In this document: one piece after another, positions 1-7,095 of the stretch
Numbering within the stretch: position 1 is the stretch's first letter
How the letters are laid out: every line of letters begins with the position of its first letter
Origin: Elusimicrobiota bacterium
GTDB lineage: Bacteria > Elusimicrobiota > Elusimicrobia > Elusimicrobiales > Elusimicrobiaceae
Direction: 5' to 3'
Assembly (NCBI GenBank): GCA_031271365.1
Contig: JAISVV010000066.1
Coordinates: 1 to 9,484, forward strand
Length of the DNA: 9,484 bases
The notes under the pieces: model-generated
What the model saw: the letters and a program-made list of their open reading frames with translations, nothing else
Databases searched by the model: none
Told to the model about the DNA's origin: nothing
Position numbers and translations under genes: made by a program

Positions 1-1514
1 AAATGCTTGAAAAGGGCGACTTTATAACCCCCGCGCTAAACTATGTGCTTTACTTTGAAAAGCCCGTCCTGCATTATTGGCAGACGGCGCTTTCCTTTGC
101 CGTTTTTGGCTGCAACGAGTTTGCGGCCCGCTTCTTCCCGTGTTTGTTGGGTTTGCTGGGCGTGTTTTTTACATGGTTGTTTGCCAAACGCGAATACGAC
201 GAGCAAACCGCCAACCTATCGGCTTTGGTTTTGGGCACAAGCGTTTTATATTTTGCGATAGCGCGCATTAATATTATTGATATGGGCGTTTCCTTTTATA
301 TAACGCTTTCCCTGTTTGCGTTTTACTTTTATTTTAAGGAAAACAAAAAGGTTTGGGCTTTGGTTTTTTACGCGGCCATGGCTTTGGCGGTGCTGAGCAA
401 AGGCCTTATCGGCGTAGTTTTGCCAGCGGGCGTGATATTTTGGTTTATGCTCTTTACCCGCCGCCTGGACATTATCAAAAAACTGCTTTACGCGCCCGGG
501 ATAATTTTATTTTTTGCGCTTTGCGCGCCGTGGTTTTATTTGGTATGCAAAGCCAACCCGGATTTTTTCAGGTTCTTTTTTATACAGGAGCATTTTTTGC
601 GCTACGCCACCAAAATGCACGACAGATACGAGCCGTTTTGGTTTTTTATCCCCGTTATTTTGGGCGGCCTCTTCCCGTGGACGGCGGCTTTGTTTTTATC
701 TTACAAAAACATATTTGCCCGCCGGCGGGACGTTATCTTTTTAAGTTGCTGGTTTTTTGTCATGCTTTTATTTTTCTCGGCTTCAAGCTCCAAATTAATA
801 CCTTATATAATACCGCTGCTGCCGCCTTTGGCCGTTATAACCGCGCGCAATTTATTGGACGCAGTTAAAGAAAACAGCCGCGCTAAAATGCTGGCTTTGC
901 AGATATTTTTTGCCGTCTTTGCGCTGGCGCTTATTGCCGCGGCGGCAATTGTTTTAGGGCGGCGCGTATATATTAAAAATATGGAAGACGTCCTGCTTTA
1001 TAAAACCGCCATAATAAATATCACCCTGCTTAGCGCGGGTTTTGCCGCGCTGTTTTGTTTTATCGTTAAAAACAACGGCCGGCGCGTTGCGCTGCTTTGT
1101 TTGTACGCGTTGTTGTTTGCGGCTTTTGCCAAGCCCGGGTTTGTAACGATATCTAAAGAGCGTTCCACCCGCGCCGTAGCGCAGGCTATGCTAAAATATC
1201 TGCAGCCGCAGGATATTGTGGTTAACTACGATTATTATTATCAGGATATGCCTTTTTACCTAAAGCGCCGCGTGGTGATAACCGGCTGGCGCGGCGAGCT
1301 GGAGTACGGCATAACCCAAGCCGCCCCGCGGGAGCGCGCCAGGTGGTTTATAGCCCGCCCCGACGTCCCGGCGCTTTTAACGCGCCCGCTTGAAGACGGC
1401 CAAAAAATGTATTTTGTTGTGCGTCAGAGGCATCACAACCACTATCCGCTTAAAGAGCAAACTAAACTTATAGAAAAAACAGGCGAGTATTATATTTATG
1501 TCCGCGAACAATAA
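1..1514 (+). CDS. arnT: ArnT-like lipid A aminoarabinose transferase (PMT/GT83 family), 5'-truncated
   Basis: Polytopic inner-membrane glycosyltransferase. The family moves an amino sugar (L-Ara4N in enterics) from undecaprenyl phosphate onto lipid A on the periplasmic face. The visible 503 residues open with MLEKGDFITP, which corresponds to an internal ArnT stretch (roughly REMLxxGDWVTP), so the ATG at base 3 is not the start. Bases 1-2 (AA) fit the end of a Glu codon, and the first ~40 residues, with the first acidic loop motif, lie outside the window. Visible family signatures, by window residue: YFEKP (17-21) with YW (25-26), ARINIID (87-93), SKGLIG (132-137), HDRYEPFWF (206-214), GLFPW (222-226) and SSKLIPYIIPLLPP (262-275). 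About ten hydrophobic helices lie before residue ~380, followed by a soluble C-terminal domain. It overlaps arnD by 17 bases, implying coupled translation. The sugar transferred is not decided by sequence: GalN-type transfer, as in Francisella FlmK, is possible. Confidence 0.
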   Translation, partial: MLEKGDFITPALNYVLYFEKPVLHYWQTALSFAVFGCNEFAARFFPCLLGLLGVFFTWLFAKREYDEQTANLSALVLGTSVLYFAIARINIIDMGVSFYITLSLFAFYFYFKENKKVWALVFYAAMALAVLSKGLIGVVLPAGVIFWFMLFTRRLDIIKKLLYAPGIILFFALCAPWFYLVCKANPDFFRFFFIQEHFLRYATKMHDRYEPFWFFIPVILGGLFPWTAALFLSYKNIFARRRDVIFLSCWFFVMLLFFSASSSKLIPYIIPLLPPLAVITARNLLDAVKENSRAKMLALQIFFAVFALALIAAAAIVLGRRVYIKNMEDVLLYKTAIINITLLSAGFAALFCFIVKNNGRRVALLCLYALLFAAFAKPGFVTISKERSTRAVAQAMLKYLQPQDIVVNYDYYYQDMPFYLKRRVVITGWRGELEYGITQAAPRERARWFIARPDVPALLTRPLEDGQKMYFVVRQRHHNHYPLKEQTKLIEKTGEYYIYVREQ

Positions 1515-2391
1515 TATTTTAGCGCTAAAAGTTGACGTGGACACGCTTAAAGGCTATCTTGAGGGCGCGCCCCGCATGGCCGGCGCTTTGGATAAATATA
1601 AAGTAAAGGCAAGTTTTTATTTTTCCATGGGGCCGGATAATTCGGGCAAGGCTGTTTTTCGCGTTTTCCGCAAGGGGTTTATTAAAAAAATGCTGCGCAC
1701 AAACGCGCCGGGCACCTATGGCCTTAAAACCATGATGTACGGCACGCTTTTGCCCGCGCCGCTTATAGCCGGCCCGCGCCCGCAGATTATAAAAGATATT
1801 TTTGCCGCCGGGCACGAATGTGCCCTGCACGCGTGGGACCATGTTAAATGGCAGGATAAACTGCAAAGGCTGAGCGCGTCGCAAATTACCGCCGATTTGC
1901 AAAAAGCCGCGGGTTTGTTTGAAGATATTTTGGGCCGCAGGCCGCGCGCTTTTGCCGCGCCCGGCTGGCAGCTAACGGCCAACGCATTGCAGGCTTTAGA
2001 CGGCTTTAATTTTGATTATCTAAGCAATACGCGCGGCCGCGCGCCTTTTATGCCCTGCTTTGAAGGCCGCAAATTTAAAACGCTTGAGATACCCTCAACC
2101 TTGCCCACGATGGACGAAATTTTCGGGCAGGCCGGCATTGATGAGAGCACTGTGGCGGCGCATTATCTGTCGCTTTTAAAGCCCGGCCTTAACGTGCACA
2201 CCGTGCACGCCGAGATGGAAGGCGGCGCAAAAATAAAACAATTTGAACAAATTATCAAAGGCGCGCTTGATAAAGGATACGAAATAAAGCCCCTGGCCGA
2301 GGCGGCCAAAGGCTTAAAAGATGTAAAAGACGGGCAAATAAAACTTGGATATTTAACGGGCCGCGCCGGTAAAGTTGCCGTGCAAGCCTAG
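1498..2391 (+). CDS. arnD: ArnD-type polysaccharide deacetylase (4-deoxy-4-formamido-L-arabinose-phosphoundecaprenol deformylase)
   Basis: NodB-fold metal-dependent hydrolase that removes the N-formyl (or N-acetyl) group from an undecaprenyl-phosphate-linked amino sugar, making it the donor for ArnT. Length is 297 aa, against ~296 for E. coli ArnD. Motifs: KVDVDT with D13/D15 (catalytic base/metal), SMGPDNSG (43-50), KMLR and YG (64-75), ALHAWDH with metal ligands H111 and H115, APGW (154-157), NTRG (177-180), IPSTLPTMDEIFG (198-210) and HTVHAEMEGG with H237. The run GPDN - KMLR - HAWDH - LPTxDE - HAExEG is specific to ArnD rather than generic deacetylases. The ATG at 1498 has only a weak AGGCGAG (1481-1487) upstream and lies inside arnT, so translation is probably coupled. 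The formyl specificity is inferred, because a deacetylase of the NaxD kind would also fit. The gene stops 3 bases before the stop of a convergent transporter gene, with no terminator between them. Confidence 0.93.
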   Translation: MSANNNILALKVDVDTLKGYLEGAPRMAGALDKYKVKASFYFSMGPDNSGKAVFRVFRKGFIKKMLRTNAPGTYGLKTMMYGTLLPAPLIAGPRPQIIKDIFAAGHECALHAWDHVKWQDKLQRLSASQITADLQKAAGLFEDILGRRPRAFAAPGWQLTANALQALDGFNFDYLSNTRGRAPFMPCFEGRKFKTLEIPSTLPTMDEIFGQAGIDESTVAAHYLSLLKPGLNVHTVHAEMEGGAKIKQFEQIIKGALDKGYEIKPLAEAAKGLKDVKDGQIKLGYLTGRAGKVAVQA

Positions 2392-2394
2392 CGG

Positions 2395-2766
2395 CTAGCC
2401 TTTAACGCTTATCAAAATAATGCCCGCCATTATGGCAAACGCGCCCGCCGCGCCCCAAAGGGTTATCTGCTCTTTAAAAAACAGGGCGGAAACCAAAAAA
2501 ATCAACAAAAACGCCAGCCCCGCCATAAACGGATAGCCCATAGAAAGGTTAACGCGCGCAAGGGCGCTGCCAAAAAATAAAAAAGATATCCCAAACAAAG
2601 CCGCGCCGGTTACCGCGTGCAAATTTGTGGCCACGCTCCAAAGCCCGCTAAAAAAACCGCTTTCAAACATATTGCCGTTTCCTTTAAAGGCAACTTTTAA
2701 AAAGCTGTTTGCCAAAGCGTTTGTCACGGACGAGCAAACCAAAAGCAAAATACCTATTTTATCCAT
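2395..2766 (-). CDS. Small four-helix EamA/SMR-type transporter subunit, ArnE/ArnF-like
   Basis: A 123-aa membrane protein with four hydrophobic helices at about residues 4-22, 50-71, 76-96 and 100-121. This is the length and topology of half-size EamA/SMR proteins such as ArnE (111 aa) and ArnF (128 aa), the undecaprenyl-phosphate-L-Ara4N flippase subunits. SMGYPFMAGLAFLLIFLVSA followed by FKEQITLWGAAGAFAIMAGI is the typical 'YP...G......G..F.KE.....G..G..LI..GI' C-terminal half. The ATG at 2764-2766 follows AAAGAGG on the minus strand. Proximity to arnT/arnD supports a flippase role for the lipid-linked amino sugar, but it is encoded convergently with arnD and downstream of pepT. Only one subunit is visible, whereas ArnE/ArnF act as a pair, so it may be a homodimer or an unrelated EamA transporter. 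The general family is well supported; the substrate is inference. Confidence 0.75.
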   Translation of the reverse strand: MDKIGILLLVCSSVTNALANSFLKVAFKGNGNMFESGFFSGLWSVATNLHAVTGAALFGISFLFFGSALARVNLSMGYPFMAGLAFLLIFLVSALFFKEQITLWGAAGAFAIMAGIILISVKG

Positions 2767-2780
2767 AGCGCCTCTTTAAC

Positions 2781-2814
2781 GCGGCCGGCGCGTCTTAAAA
2801 AACGCGCCGGCCGC
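2781..2814. terminator. Perfect 13-bp GC-rich hairpin between pepT and the ArnE/F-like gene
   Basis: The arms GCGGCCGGCGCGT (2781-2793) and ACGCGCCGGCCGC (2802-2814) are exact reverse complements around an 8-base loop (CTTAAAAA). On the plus strand the stem is followed by TTTGCGTTTATC, a weak U-rich tail. On the minus strand it follows the pepT stop and is followed by GTTAAAGAGG, which contains the SD of the next gene and no U-tract. It could terminate plus-strand read-through from arnT-arnD, partly terminate pepT transcripts, or act as a processing or stability element. The stem is certain, the function is not. Confidence 0.6.
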
Positions 2815-2821
2815 TTTGCGT

Positions 2822-4042
2822 TTATCTTTCTTTTATAATATTAAGCGCGACGCGCAGCGTGGAGGCCATTGTATCCAAAGACACCCATTCGTACGGCCCG
2901 TGCGCGCTGCTGTATGCGCCAAACAAATTAGGCGTCGGCAGGCCGCGGAAAGACAGCCTCGCCCCGTCGGTGCCGCCGCGGGCTTGCTCCAGGCGGTAGG
3001 GCACGCGCTCTTCTTTTAAAGCGCGCACCAGATATTGCATGGCCTGCGGGCGTTTTTTAAGCACGTCTTTCATGTTGCGGTAGCTTTCTTTAAATTTTAC
3101 CTCTATCTTTGCGCCTTTGTGCGCCGCCTGCAGTTTTTTGCAAAGGGCGTTAAGTTCGCGCTCCATGGCGTACAGCTTTTTTAAATCATGTTCGCGCGCG
3201 ATGGCTTTTAAAACCACTTTTTCTATAGAGCCGTTGATATCGTTAAAATGTATAAACCCCTTTTCTTTGTCGGTATGTTCGGCGCGGTGCCTGGCGGGCC
3301 ATTTTGTAATAATTTCAGACGCTATTAAAAGCGGGCTTACAAGCACGTTTTTTGCGGTGCCGGGGTGCGTGTTAACGCCGGTTATGGTTATGGCGCAGCT
3401 GTCGGCGTTAAAGTTGCCGTTGCCGATATCGGCGATATAACTGTCTAAGGTATAGGCAAAATCCGCTTTAAATTTATCTAAAGGCAAAAGCGCGCTGCCG
3501 TGGCCGATTTCTTCATCGGGCGTAAAGGCGATTTTTACGGGGCCGTGTTTATACTGCGGGTTATTTTTAAGGTGCTCCAGCATAGTCATTATTACGGCTA
3601 TGCCGGCTTTATCGTCGCCGCCCAGCAAAGTATCGCCGCCGGCGGTTACCAAATCGTGCCCTTTTACAAGTTTCAGGTTAGCGTCTTTCTGCGGCGTGTT
3701 AACTATGCCTTTGCCTATCTCCAGCGGGCCGCCTTTATAATTTTTGTGCAGTTTGGGCTTTACGTTTTTGCCGGGGAAGTCTTCCGAAGTATCCATATGC
3801 GCCATAAAGCCTATCGCCGGCATTTTTTTGTTTGTGTTTGCCGGCAGCTCGGCCAGGACATAAGAATGTTTTGTTAAAAGTATATTTTTAAGGCCAAGTT
3901 CTTTAAGTTCTTTGACGAGCATTTTAGCCAGCGTAGTCTGCCCGGGGGTGGAGGGGGTTTGCGCGGCGTTGGCGCTGTCGGATTTTGTGTCCACTTTTAC
4001 ATATCTTGCCAATTTGTTGTACAGGGTTTCTTTTATGTTCAT
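2822..4042 (-). CDS. pepT: Peptidase T, tripeptide aminopeptidase (M20B)
   Basis: Cytosolic di-zinc exopeptidase that removes the N-terminal residue from tripeptides. It is 406 aa, against ~408 in enterics, so full length. Zinc ligands and catalytic residues fall in the family motifs: H82 and D84 in GFMAHMDTS, D143 in LLGGDDKAG (bridging metal ligand), the catalytic pair E177-E178 in TPDEEIGHG, D200 in YTLDS, and H381 in AYSSAHGPYEWVS. NTHPGTAKN (224-232) lies in the dimerisation/lid domain, and GGTDGARLS (356-364) is also conserved. The ATG at 4040-4042 has a strong minus-strand SD, AAGGAGATA (4057-4049), well spaced from the start. It is transcribed divergently from the murQ operon, with overlapping promoters, and lies upstream of a hairpin and the ArnE/F-like gene. 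With the M29 and S51 peptidases across the promoter it makes a peptide-catabolism neighbourhood. Confidence 0.96.
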   Translation of the reverse strand: MNIKETLYNKLARYVKVDTKSDSANAAQTPSTPGQTTLAKMLVKELKELGLKNILLTKHSYVLAELPANTNKKMPAIGFMAHMDTSEDFPGKNVKPKLHKNYKGGPLEIGKGIVNTPQKDANLKLVKGHDLVTAGGDTLLGGDDKAGIAVIMTMLEHLKNNPQYKHGPVKIAFTPDEEIGHGSALLPLDKFKADFAYTLDSYIADIGNGNFNADSCAITITGVNTHPGTAKNVLVSPLLIASEIITKWPARHRAEHTDKEKGFIHFNDINGSIEKVVLKAIAREHDLKKLYAMERELNALCKKLQAAHKGAKIEVKFKESYRNMKDVLKKRPQAMQYLVRALKEERVPYRLEQARGGTDGARLSFRGLPTPNLFGAYSSAHGPYEWVSLDTMASTLRVALNIIKER

Positions 4043-4044
4043 TT

Positions 4045-4080
4045 TTTATATCTCCTTGTAAATACATTATAATATATAAT
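4045..4080 (+). promoter_or_regulatory. Putative sigma70 promoter(s) of the murQ operon
   Basis: Two exact TATAAT hexamers lie on the plus strand at 4068-4073 and 4075-4080. The first has TTTATA (4045-4050; 4 of 6 matches to TTGACA) at a 17-base spacing, predicting a start near 4080, about 7 bases before the murQ ATG. The second would start transcription at or next to the ATG itself (4087). No SD precedes the ATG, which agrees with a leaderless or very short-leader mRNA. The -35 overlaps the pepT SD and the -10 overlaps the pepT -10. Confidence 0.6.
4066..4071 (-). promoter_or_regulatory. Putative -10 element of pepT
   Basis: Reading on the minus strand, 4071-4066 is TATAAT. Transcription would begin near 4059, giving a leader of about 17 bases that holds the AAGGAG SD. 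No good -35 is visible at 16-18 bases upstream. The hexamer shares four bases with the plus-strand -10 of murQ, so the two promoters should compete for RNA polymerase. Confidence 0.5.
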
Positions 4081-4086
4081 TAAAGT

Positions 4087-4980
4087 ATGAACGAGGATAA
4101 AATTTCCGCCACGGAAGCCGCTAACCCGCGCACCCGCGGCCTGGGCGGCGCAAGCGCGCGAGAGATGATTAAAATGCTGGGCGCGCAAGACGCTTTGGCT
4201 GCGCCCGCCGTTAAAGCGGCCGCCGCGCAAATAGAAATTGCCGTCAAAAAAACCGCCGCGGTTTTTGCCAAAGGCGGCAAAATAATTTTTATAGGCGCCG
4301 GCACCAGCGGCCGCCTGGGCGTTTTAGAAGCGGCCGAATGCCCGCCCACTTTCGGCACAAACCCCGGGCGGATTATCGCCATAATGGCCGGCGGCAAAAA
4401 CGCCGTTTTTACGCCCAAAGAAGGCGCGGAAGATAATGCCGCGCAAGGCAGGGCGGATATGCTTAAAAAAGTAAAAAAGGGCGATATCGTCTTTGGCATA
4501 GCGGCAAGCGGGCGCACGCCGTATGTTTTGGCCGCTTTAAAGGCGGCGCGCCAAAAAGGCGCGCATACTAATTTGATAACCTGCTGCGCCCTTGCGCCAA
4601 AAGCGGCGGCGCAAAATATTATTTATCTGCCCACCGGGCCGGAGGCTTTGCAAGGCTCCACCCGGCTAAAAGCGGCAAGCGCGACAAAGATGGCCTTAAA
4701 CGCAATAACCACCTGCGCCATGGCGCTTTGCGGCAAAGTTTATAAAAATTATATGACGGACGTTAAAGCCTCCAACGCCAAATTGCGCGCGCGCGCGGCG
4801 CGCCTTGTTTGCGTTCTGGCCGGCGTAAAAGAAGAGGCCGCCTTAAAAACTTTAAAAGCCGCGGGCTGGCAGGTAAAAACGGCCGCGGTTATGCTAAAAC
4901 TTAAGCTGCCTGCCGCTAAAGCGCAGGCATTGCTTAAAAAGCGCGCCGGCCGGCTGGATAAGATTTTGGAGGCGCGCTGA
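4087..4980 (+). CDS. murQ: N-acetylmuramic acid 6-phosphate etherase (MurQ)
   Basis: SIS-domain lyase that cleaves the D-lactyl ether of MurNAc-6-P to give GlcNAc-6-P and D-lactate, in the cytosol. Length is 297 aa (E. coli 298). Motifs: TEAANPRTRGL (9-19, the N-terminal family signature), FIGAGTSGRLGVLEAAECPP (68-87) with sugar-phosphate-binding GTSG and catalytic E84, KEGAEDN (111-117) with catalytic E115, GIAASGRTPYV (the second SIS phosphate loop), and a C-terminal YMTDVKASNAKL. Both acid-base glutamates known from E. coli (E83, E114) are present. An in-frame TAA at 4081-4083 makes the ATG at 4087 the first possible start, and the conserved N-terminus begins within ten residues, so this start is secure despite having no SD. 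One oddity is LG where the family usually has LD at residues 19-20. It is followed after one base by the MurNAc PTS gene, the classic murQ-murP pairing. Confidence 0.96.
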   Translation: MNEDKISATEAANPRTRGLGGASAREMIKMLGAQDALAAPAVKAAAAQIEIAVKKTAAVFAKGGKIIFIGAGTSGRLGVLEAAECPPTFGTNPGRIIAIMAGGKNAVFTPKEGAEDNAAQGRADMLKKVKKGDIVFGIAASGRTPYVLAALKAARQKGAHTNLITCCALAPKAAAQNIIYLPTGPEALQGSTRLKAASATKMALNAITTCAMALCGKVYKNYMTDVKASNAKLRARAARLVCVLAGVKEEAALKTLKAAGWQVKTAAVMLKLKLPAAKAQALLKKRAGRLDKILEAR

Positions 4981-4981
4981 T

Positions 4982-6325
4982 ATGGCCGATATCTACGCGG
5001 CTTTAGCCCAAAAAATACTTGCGCTTTGCGGCGGCGCGGCTAATATAGCGCAAGCCGCCTGCTGTATGACGCGCCTTAGAATAACGCTTAAAGATAAAAA
5101 TTTTGCGGATTTGGACGCCGTTAAAAAACTTGATATGGTAAAAGGCGTTGTTTACGGCGCGCGGCAGGCGCAGATAATCCTGGGCGCCGGCGTTGCGGCG
5201 AAGACGGCTGCGGCCTTTAACGCGCTTTTAGCCGCGCAAAAGCCGCAAAGCGGCGCCGCGCTTAAAGAGCAAATAAAACAAAAAAACCAAACGCCTTTTA
5301 AACTTGCGCTTAGAAAACTGGCGGATATCTTTATCCCGCTTATACCGGCTTTTATAGGCTGCGGGCTTATTTTGTCCGTTAATAATATACTTATTAAATA
5401 TAATCCGGCCTGGGCGCAAGGCGGTTTATCGCAAATATTTGCCGTAATGGGCGGCGCGGTAAATTTTGGGCTTAGCGTATTTGTGGGCGTTAACGCGGCT
5501 AAAGAATTTGGCGGCAGCCCCGTTATCGGCGGCGTTATGGCGGTTATTTTAACCAACCCCGCTTTGGCCGGCACGGAGTTTTTGGGCGCTTTTTTAACTC
5601 CGGGGCGCGGGGGGATTATAGCGGTTATTATGGTGGTTTTGGCGGCAAGTTTTTTGGAGCGTAAAATACGCCAAATTATGCCCGCCGCGCTGGATTTATT
5701 TTTAACGCCTTTTTTGGTTATTTTAATAACCGGCCTTTTTGCGCTTTCGGTTTTGCAGCCTTTGGGCGGGTGGATAGCGGACGCTGTTGTAAACGCCGTA
5801 AATCTGGCTGTGGCCAAAGGCGGTTTTGTTGCGGGTTTTGTTTTGGCCTTCGGGTTTTTGCCGCTGGTTATGACGGGCTTGCACCAAGGCCTTGTGCCTA
5901 TACACGCGCAGCTTATTGCGGCTTACGGCTATACGGTTTTGTTCCCGATACTTGCCATGGCGGGCGCGGGGCAGGCGGGCGCGGCTTTATATGTGCTGCT
6001 TAAAACAAAAAATAAAAGGCTTAAAAAGATAACGCTCAGCGCCTTGCCCGTGGGCTTTTTGGGCATCGGGGAACCTTTGATTTTTGGCGTTACCCTGCCT
6101 TTGGGCAGGCCGTTTTTGGCCGCCTGCATAGGCGGCGGCTTTGGCGGCGCGCTTGCGGCTTTTTGGGGTATCGGTTCGTTTACGCCGGGCGGTATTTCCG
6201 GCATACCGCTGGCGCCGCTTACCACCGCGGCGGCAAAGTATCTTTTATGCCTTGCCGCGGGCTATATCGGCGGTTTTGCCGCCGCTTGGCTGATAGGTTT
6301 TGAAGACCCTATAGACGCTGTATAA
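4982..6325 (+). CDS. murP: PTS N-acetylmuramic acid transporter, EIIBC component (MurP-type)
   Basis: Inner-membrane permease that imports MurNAc and phosphorylates it to MurNAc-6-P, the substrate of MurQ. The EIIB domain (about 1-85) carries CCMTRLR, with C28 as the predicted phosphocysteine in C-x-T-R-L-R. A linker (~86-108) leads to the EIIC domain (~109-440) with about ten hydrophobic segments, LADIFIPLIPAFIGCGL (113-129), GLHQGLVPIHAQL (299-311) and GIGEPLIFGVTLPLGRPF (361-378). The GEPLIFGVTLP form is typical of MurP rather than of the beta-glucoside or trehalose EIIC members. Length is 447 aa (E. coli MurP 474). No EIIA domain is fused and no EIIA or HPr gene is in the window, so phosphate must come from an EIIA encoded elsewhere, as with Crr in E. 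coli. An SD, GGAGG (4968-4972), lies inside the end of murQ, 9 bases before the ATG. Adjacency to murQ is the strongest support for substrate. Confidence 0.9.
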   Translation: MADIYAALAQKILALCGGAANIAQAACCMTRLRITLKDKNFADLDAVKKLDMVKGVVYGARQAQIILGAGVAAKTAAAFNALLAAQKPQSGAALKEQIKQKNQTPFKLALRKLADIFIPLIPAFIGCGLILSVNNILIKYNPAWAQGGLSQIFAVMGGAVNFGLSVFVGVNAAKEFGGSPVIGGVMAVILTNPALAGTEFLGAFLTPGRGGIIAVIMVVLAASFLERKIRQIMPAALDLFLTPFLVILITGLFALSVLQPLGGWIADAVVNAVNLAVAKGGFVAGFVLAFGFLPLVMTGLHQGLVPIHAQLIAAYGYTVLFPILAMAGAGQAGAALYVLLKTKNKRLKKITLSALPVGFLGIGEPLIFGVTLPLGRPFLAACIGGGFGGALAAFWGIGSFTPGGISGIPLAPLTTAAAKYLLCLAAGYIGGFAAAWLIGFEDPIDAV

Positions 6326-6335
6326 AGGAGCTTGT

Positions 6336-7067
6336 ATGACGGAAGAAACTTTTAAAGTAAGATACTACGAAACCGACGCGCGCGGCGCGCTGCCTTTGTG
6401 GGCGCTGCAAAACTACTTTCAGGAGACGGCGGGGATAGACGCGCATAAACTTTCCTTCGGCGCGGAGGAGCTGGGCCCCAAAGGCGTTGCCTGGGCGCTT
6501 ACCAAAATGCAGTTTAAATTCAGCGCGCCGGCCGTTAACCAAAAAAGCGTTAAAGTAAAAACCTGGCACCATATCTGCGAAAAAGTACAAAGCCGCCGCG
6601 AGTTTATTATCTACGGCCAGGACGGGCAGGAAATTGTAAAAGGCATTACCTGGTGGATTATTTTGGATTTGGAAAAACGCAAAATAATGCGCACGCCGCA
6701 AGGGTTGATGGATTTAAACGCCTCCAACCCGCCCGCGGTGATGGAGGCCAATATCCTAAAAGCGCCCGCCTTTGACGGCATTGCGCCGCTTAACAGCTAC
6801 GAGGTTATCGCCCGGCTTGAGGATATAGATTCCAACGGCCACGTAAACAATGTGCATTTTTCGGCCTGGGCTTTGGGCGGCGTGCCGGCGGAAGTATATC
6901 AAAACAAACGGCTTGACGACGTTTTTATAAACTTTAAAAACGAAGTTATGCTCGGCGATAAAATTGCGGTAAACACCTACGCGCACAGCGAGGCCGGCTA
7001 TTGGCATATTTTAACGCGCCCGGATGACGGCAAAGAAATTGCCGCCATATACACGTCTTGGAAGTAG
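6336..7067 (+). CDS. Acyl-ACP thioesterase (FatA/FatB-like, double hotdog)
   Basis: A 243-aa protein resembling bacterial acyl-[acyl-carrier-protein] thioesterases, which hydrolyse acyl-ACP to free fatty acid and ACP in the cytosol. The first hotdog domain starts with YYETDARGALPLWALQNYFQE (10-30), with WALTKMQFKF at 53-62. The second contains RLEDIDSNGHVNNVHFSAW (160-178), with D165, N167 and H169 in the DxNxHVN catalytic motif. E203 in NFKNEVMLGD is placed like the additional catalytic glutamate described for plant FatB. Typical bacterial members have about 240-250 aa, so it is complete. The SD AAGGAG directly follows the murP stop, 5 bases before the ATG, so it is in the same operon. Its presence beside MurNAc and peptide catabolism genes has no obvious pathway reason. 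Chain-length specificity cannot be read from sequence. Confidence 0.88.
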   Translation: MTEETFKVRYYETDARGALPLWALQNYFQETAGIDAHKLSFGAEELGPKGVAWALTKMQFKFSAPAVNQKSVKVKTWHHICEKVQSRREFIIYGQDGQEIVKGITWWIILDLEKRKIMRTPQGLMDLNASNPPAVMEANILKAPAFDGIAPLNSYEVIARLEDIDSNGHVNNVHFSAWALGGVPAEVYQNKRLDDVFINFKNEVMLGDKIAVNTYAHSEAGYWHILTRPDDGKEIAAIYTSWK

Positions 7068-7095
7068 CCGCCATTGCGGGCAATAGGAGAGTAAA

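Noticed and set aside
3..5. ATG at base 3 as the true arnT start
   Set aside because: The following residues align to an internal ArnT segment and the essential N-terminal helix and loop would be missing. The gene runs off the left edge.
353..868. 171-codon plus-strand open frame inside arnT
   Set aside because: It is in another frame of a conserved transmembrane gene and has no SD or recognisable domain.
4080..4517. 145-codon minus-strand open frame antisense to murQ
   Set aside because: Alanine- and proline-rich shadow of murQ. Its stop falls in the divergent promoter and it has no independent support.
5152..5817. 221-codon minus-strand open frame antisense to murP
   Set aside because: Its product is low-complexity, rich in A, P, K, T and I, and it lies wholly inside a motif-confirmed EIIBC gene. 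It is the usual shadow of GC-biased codons on the opposite strand.
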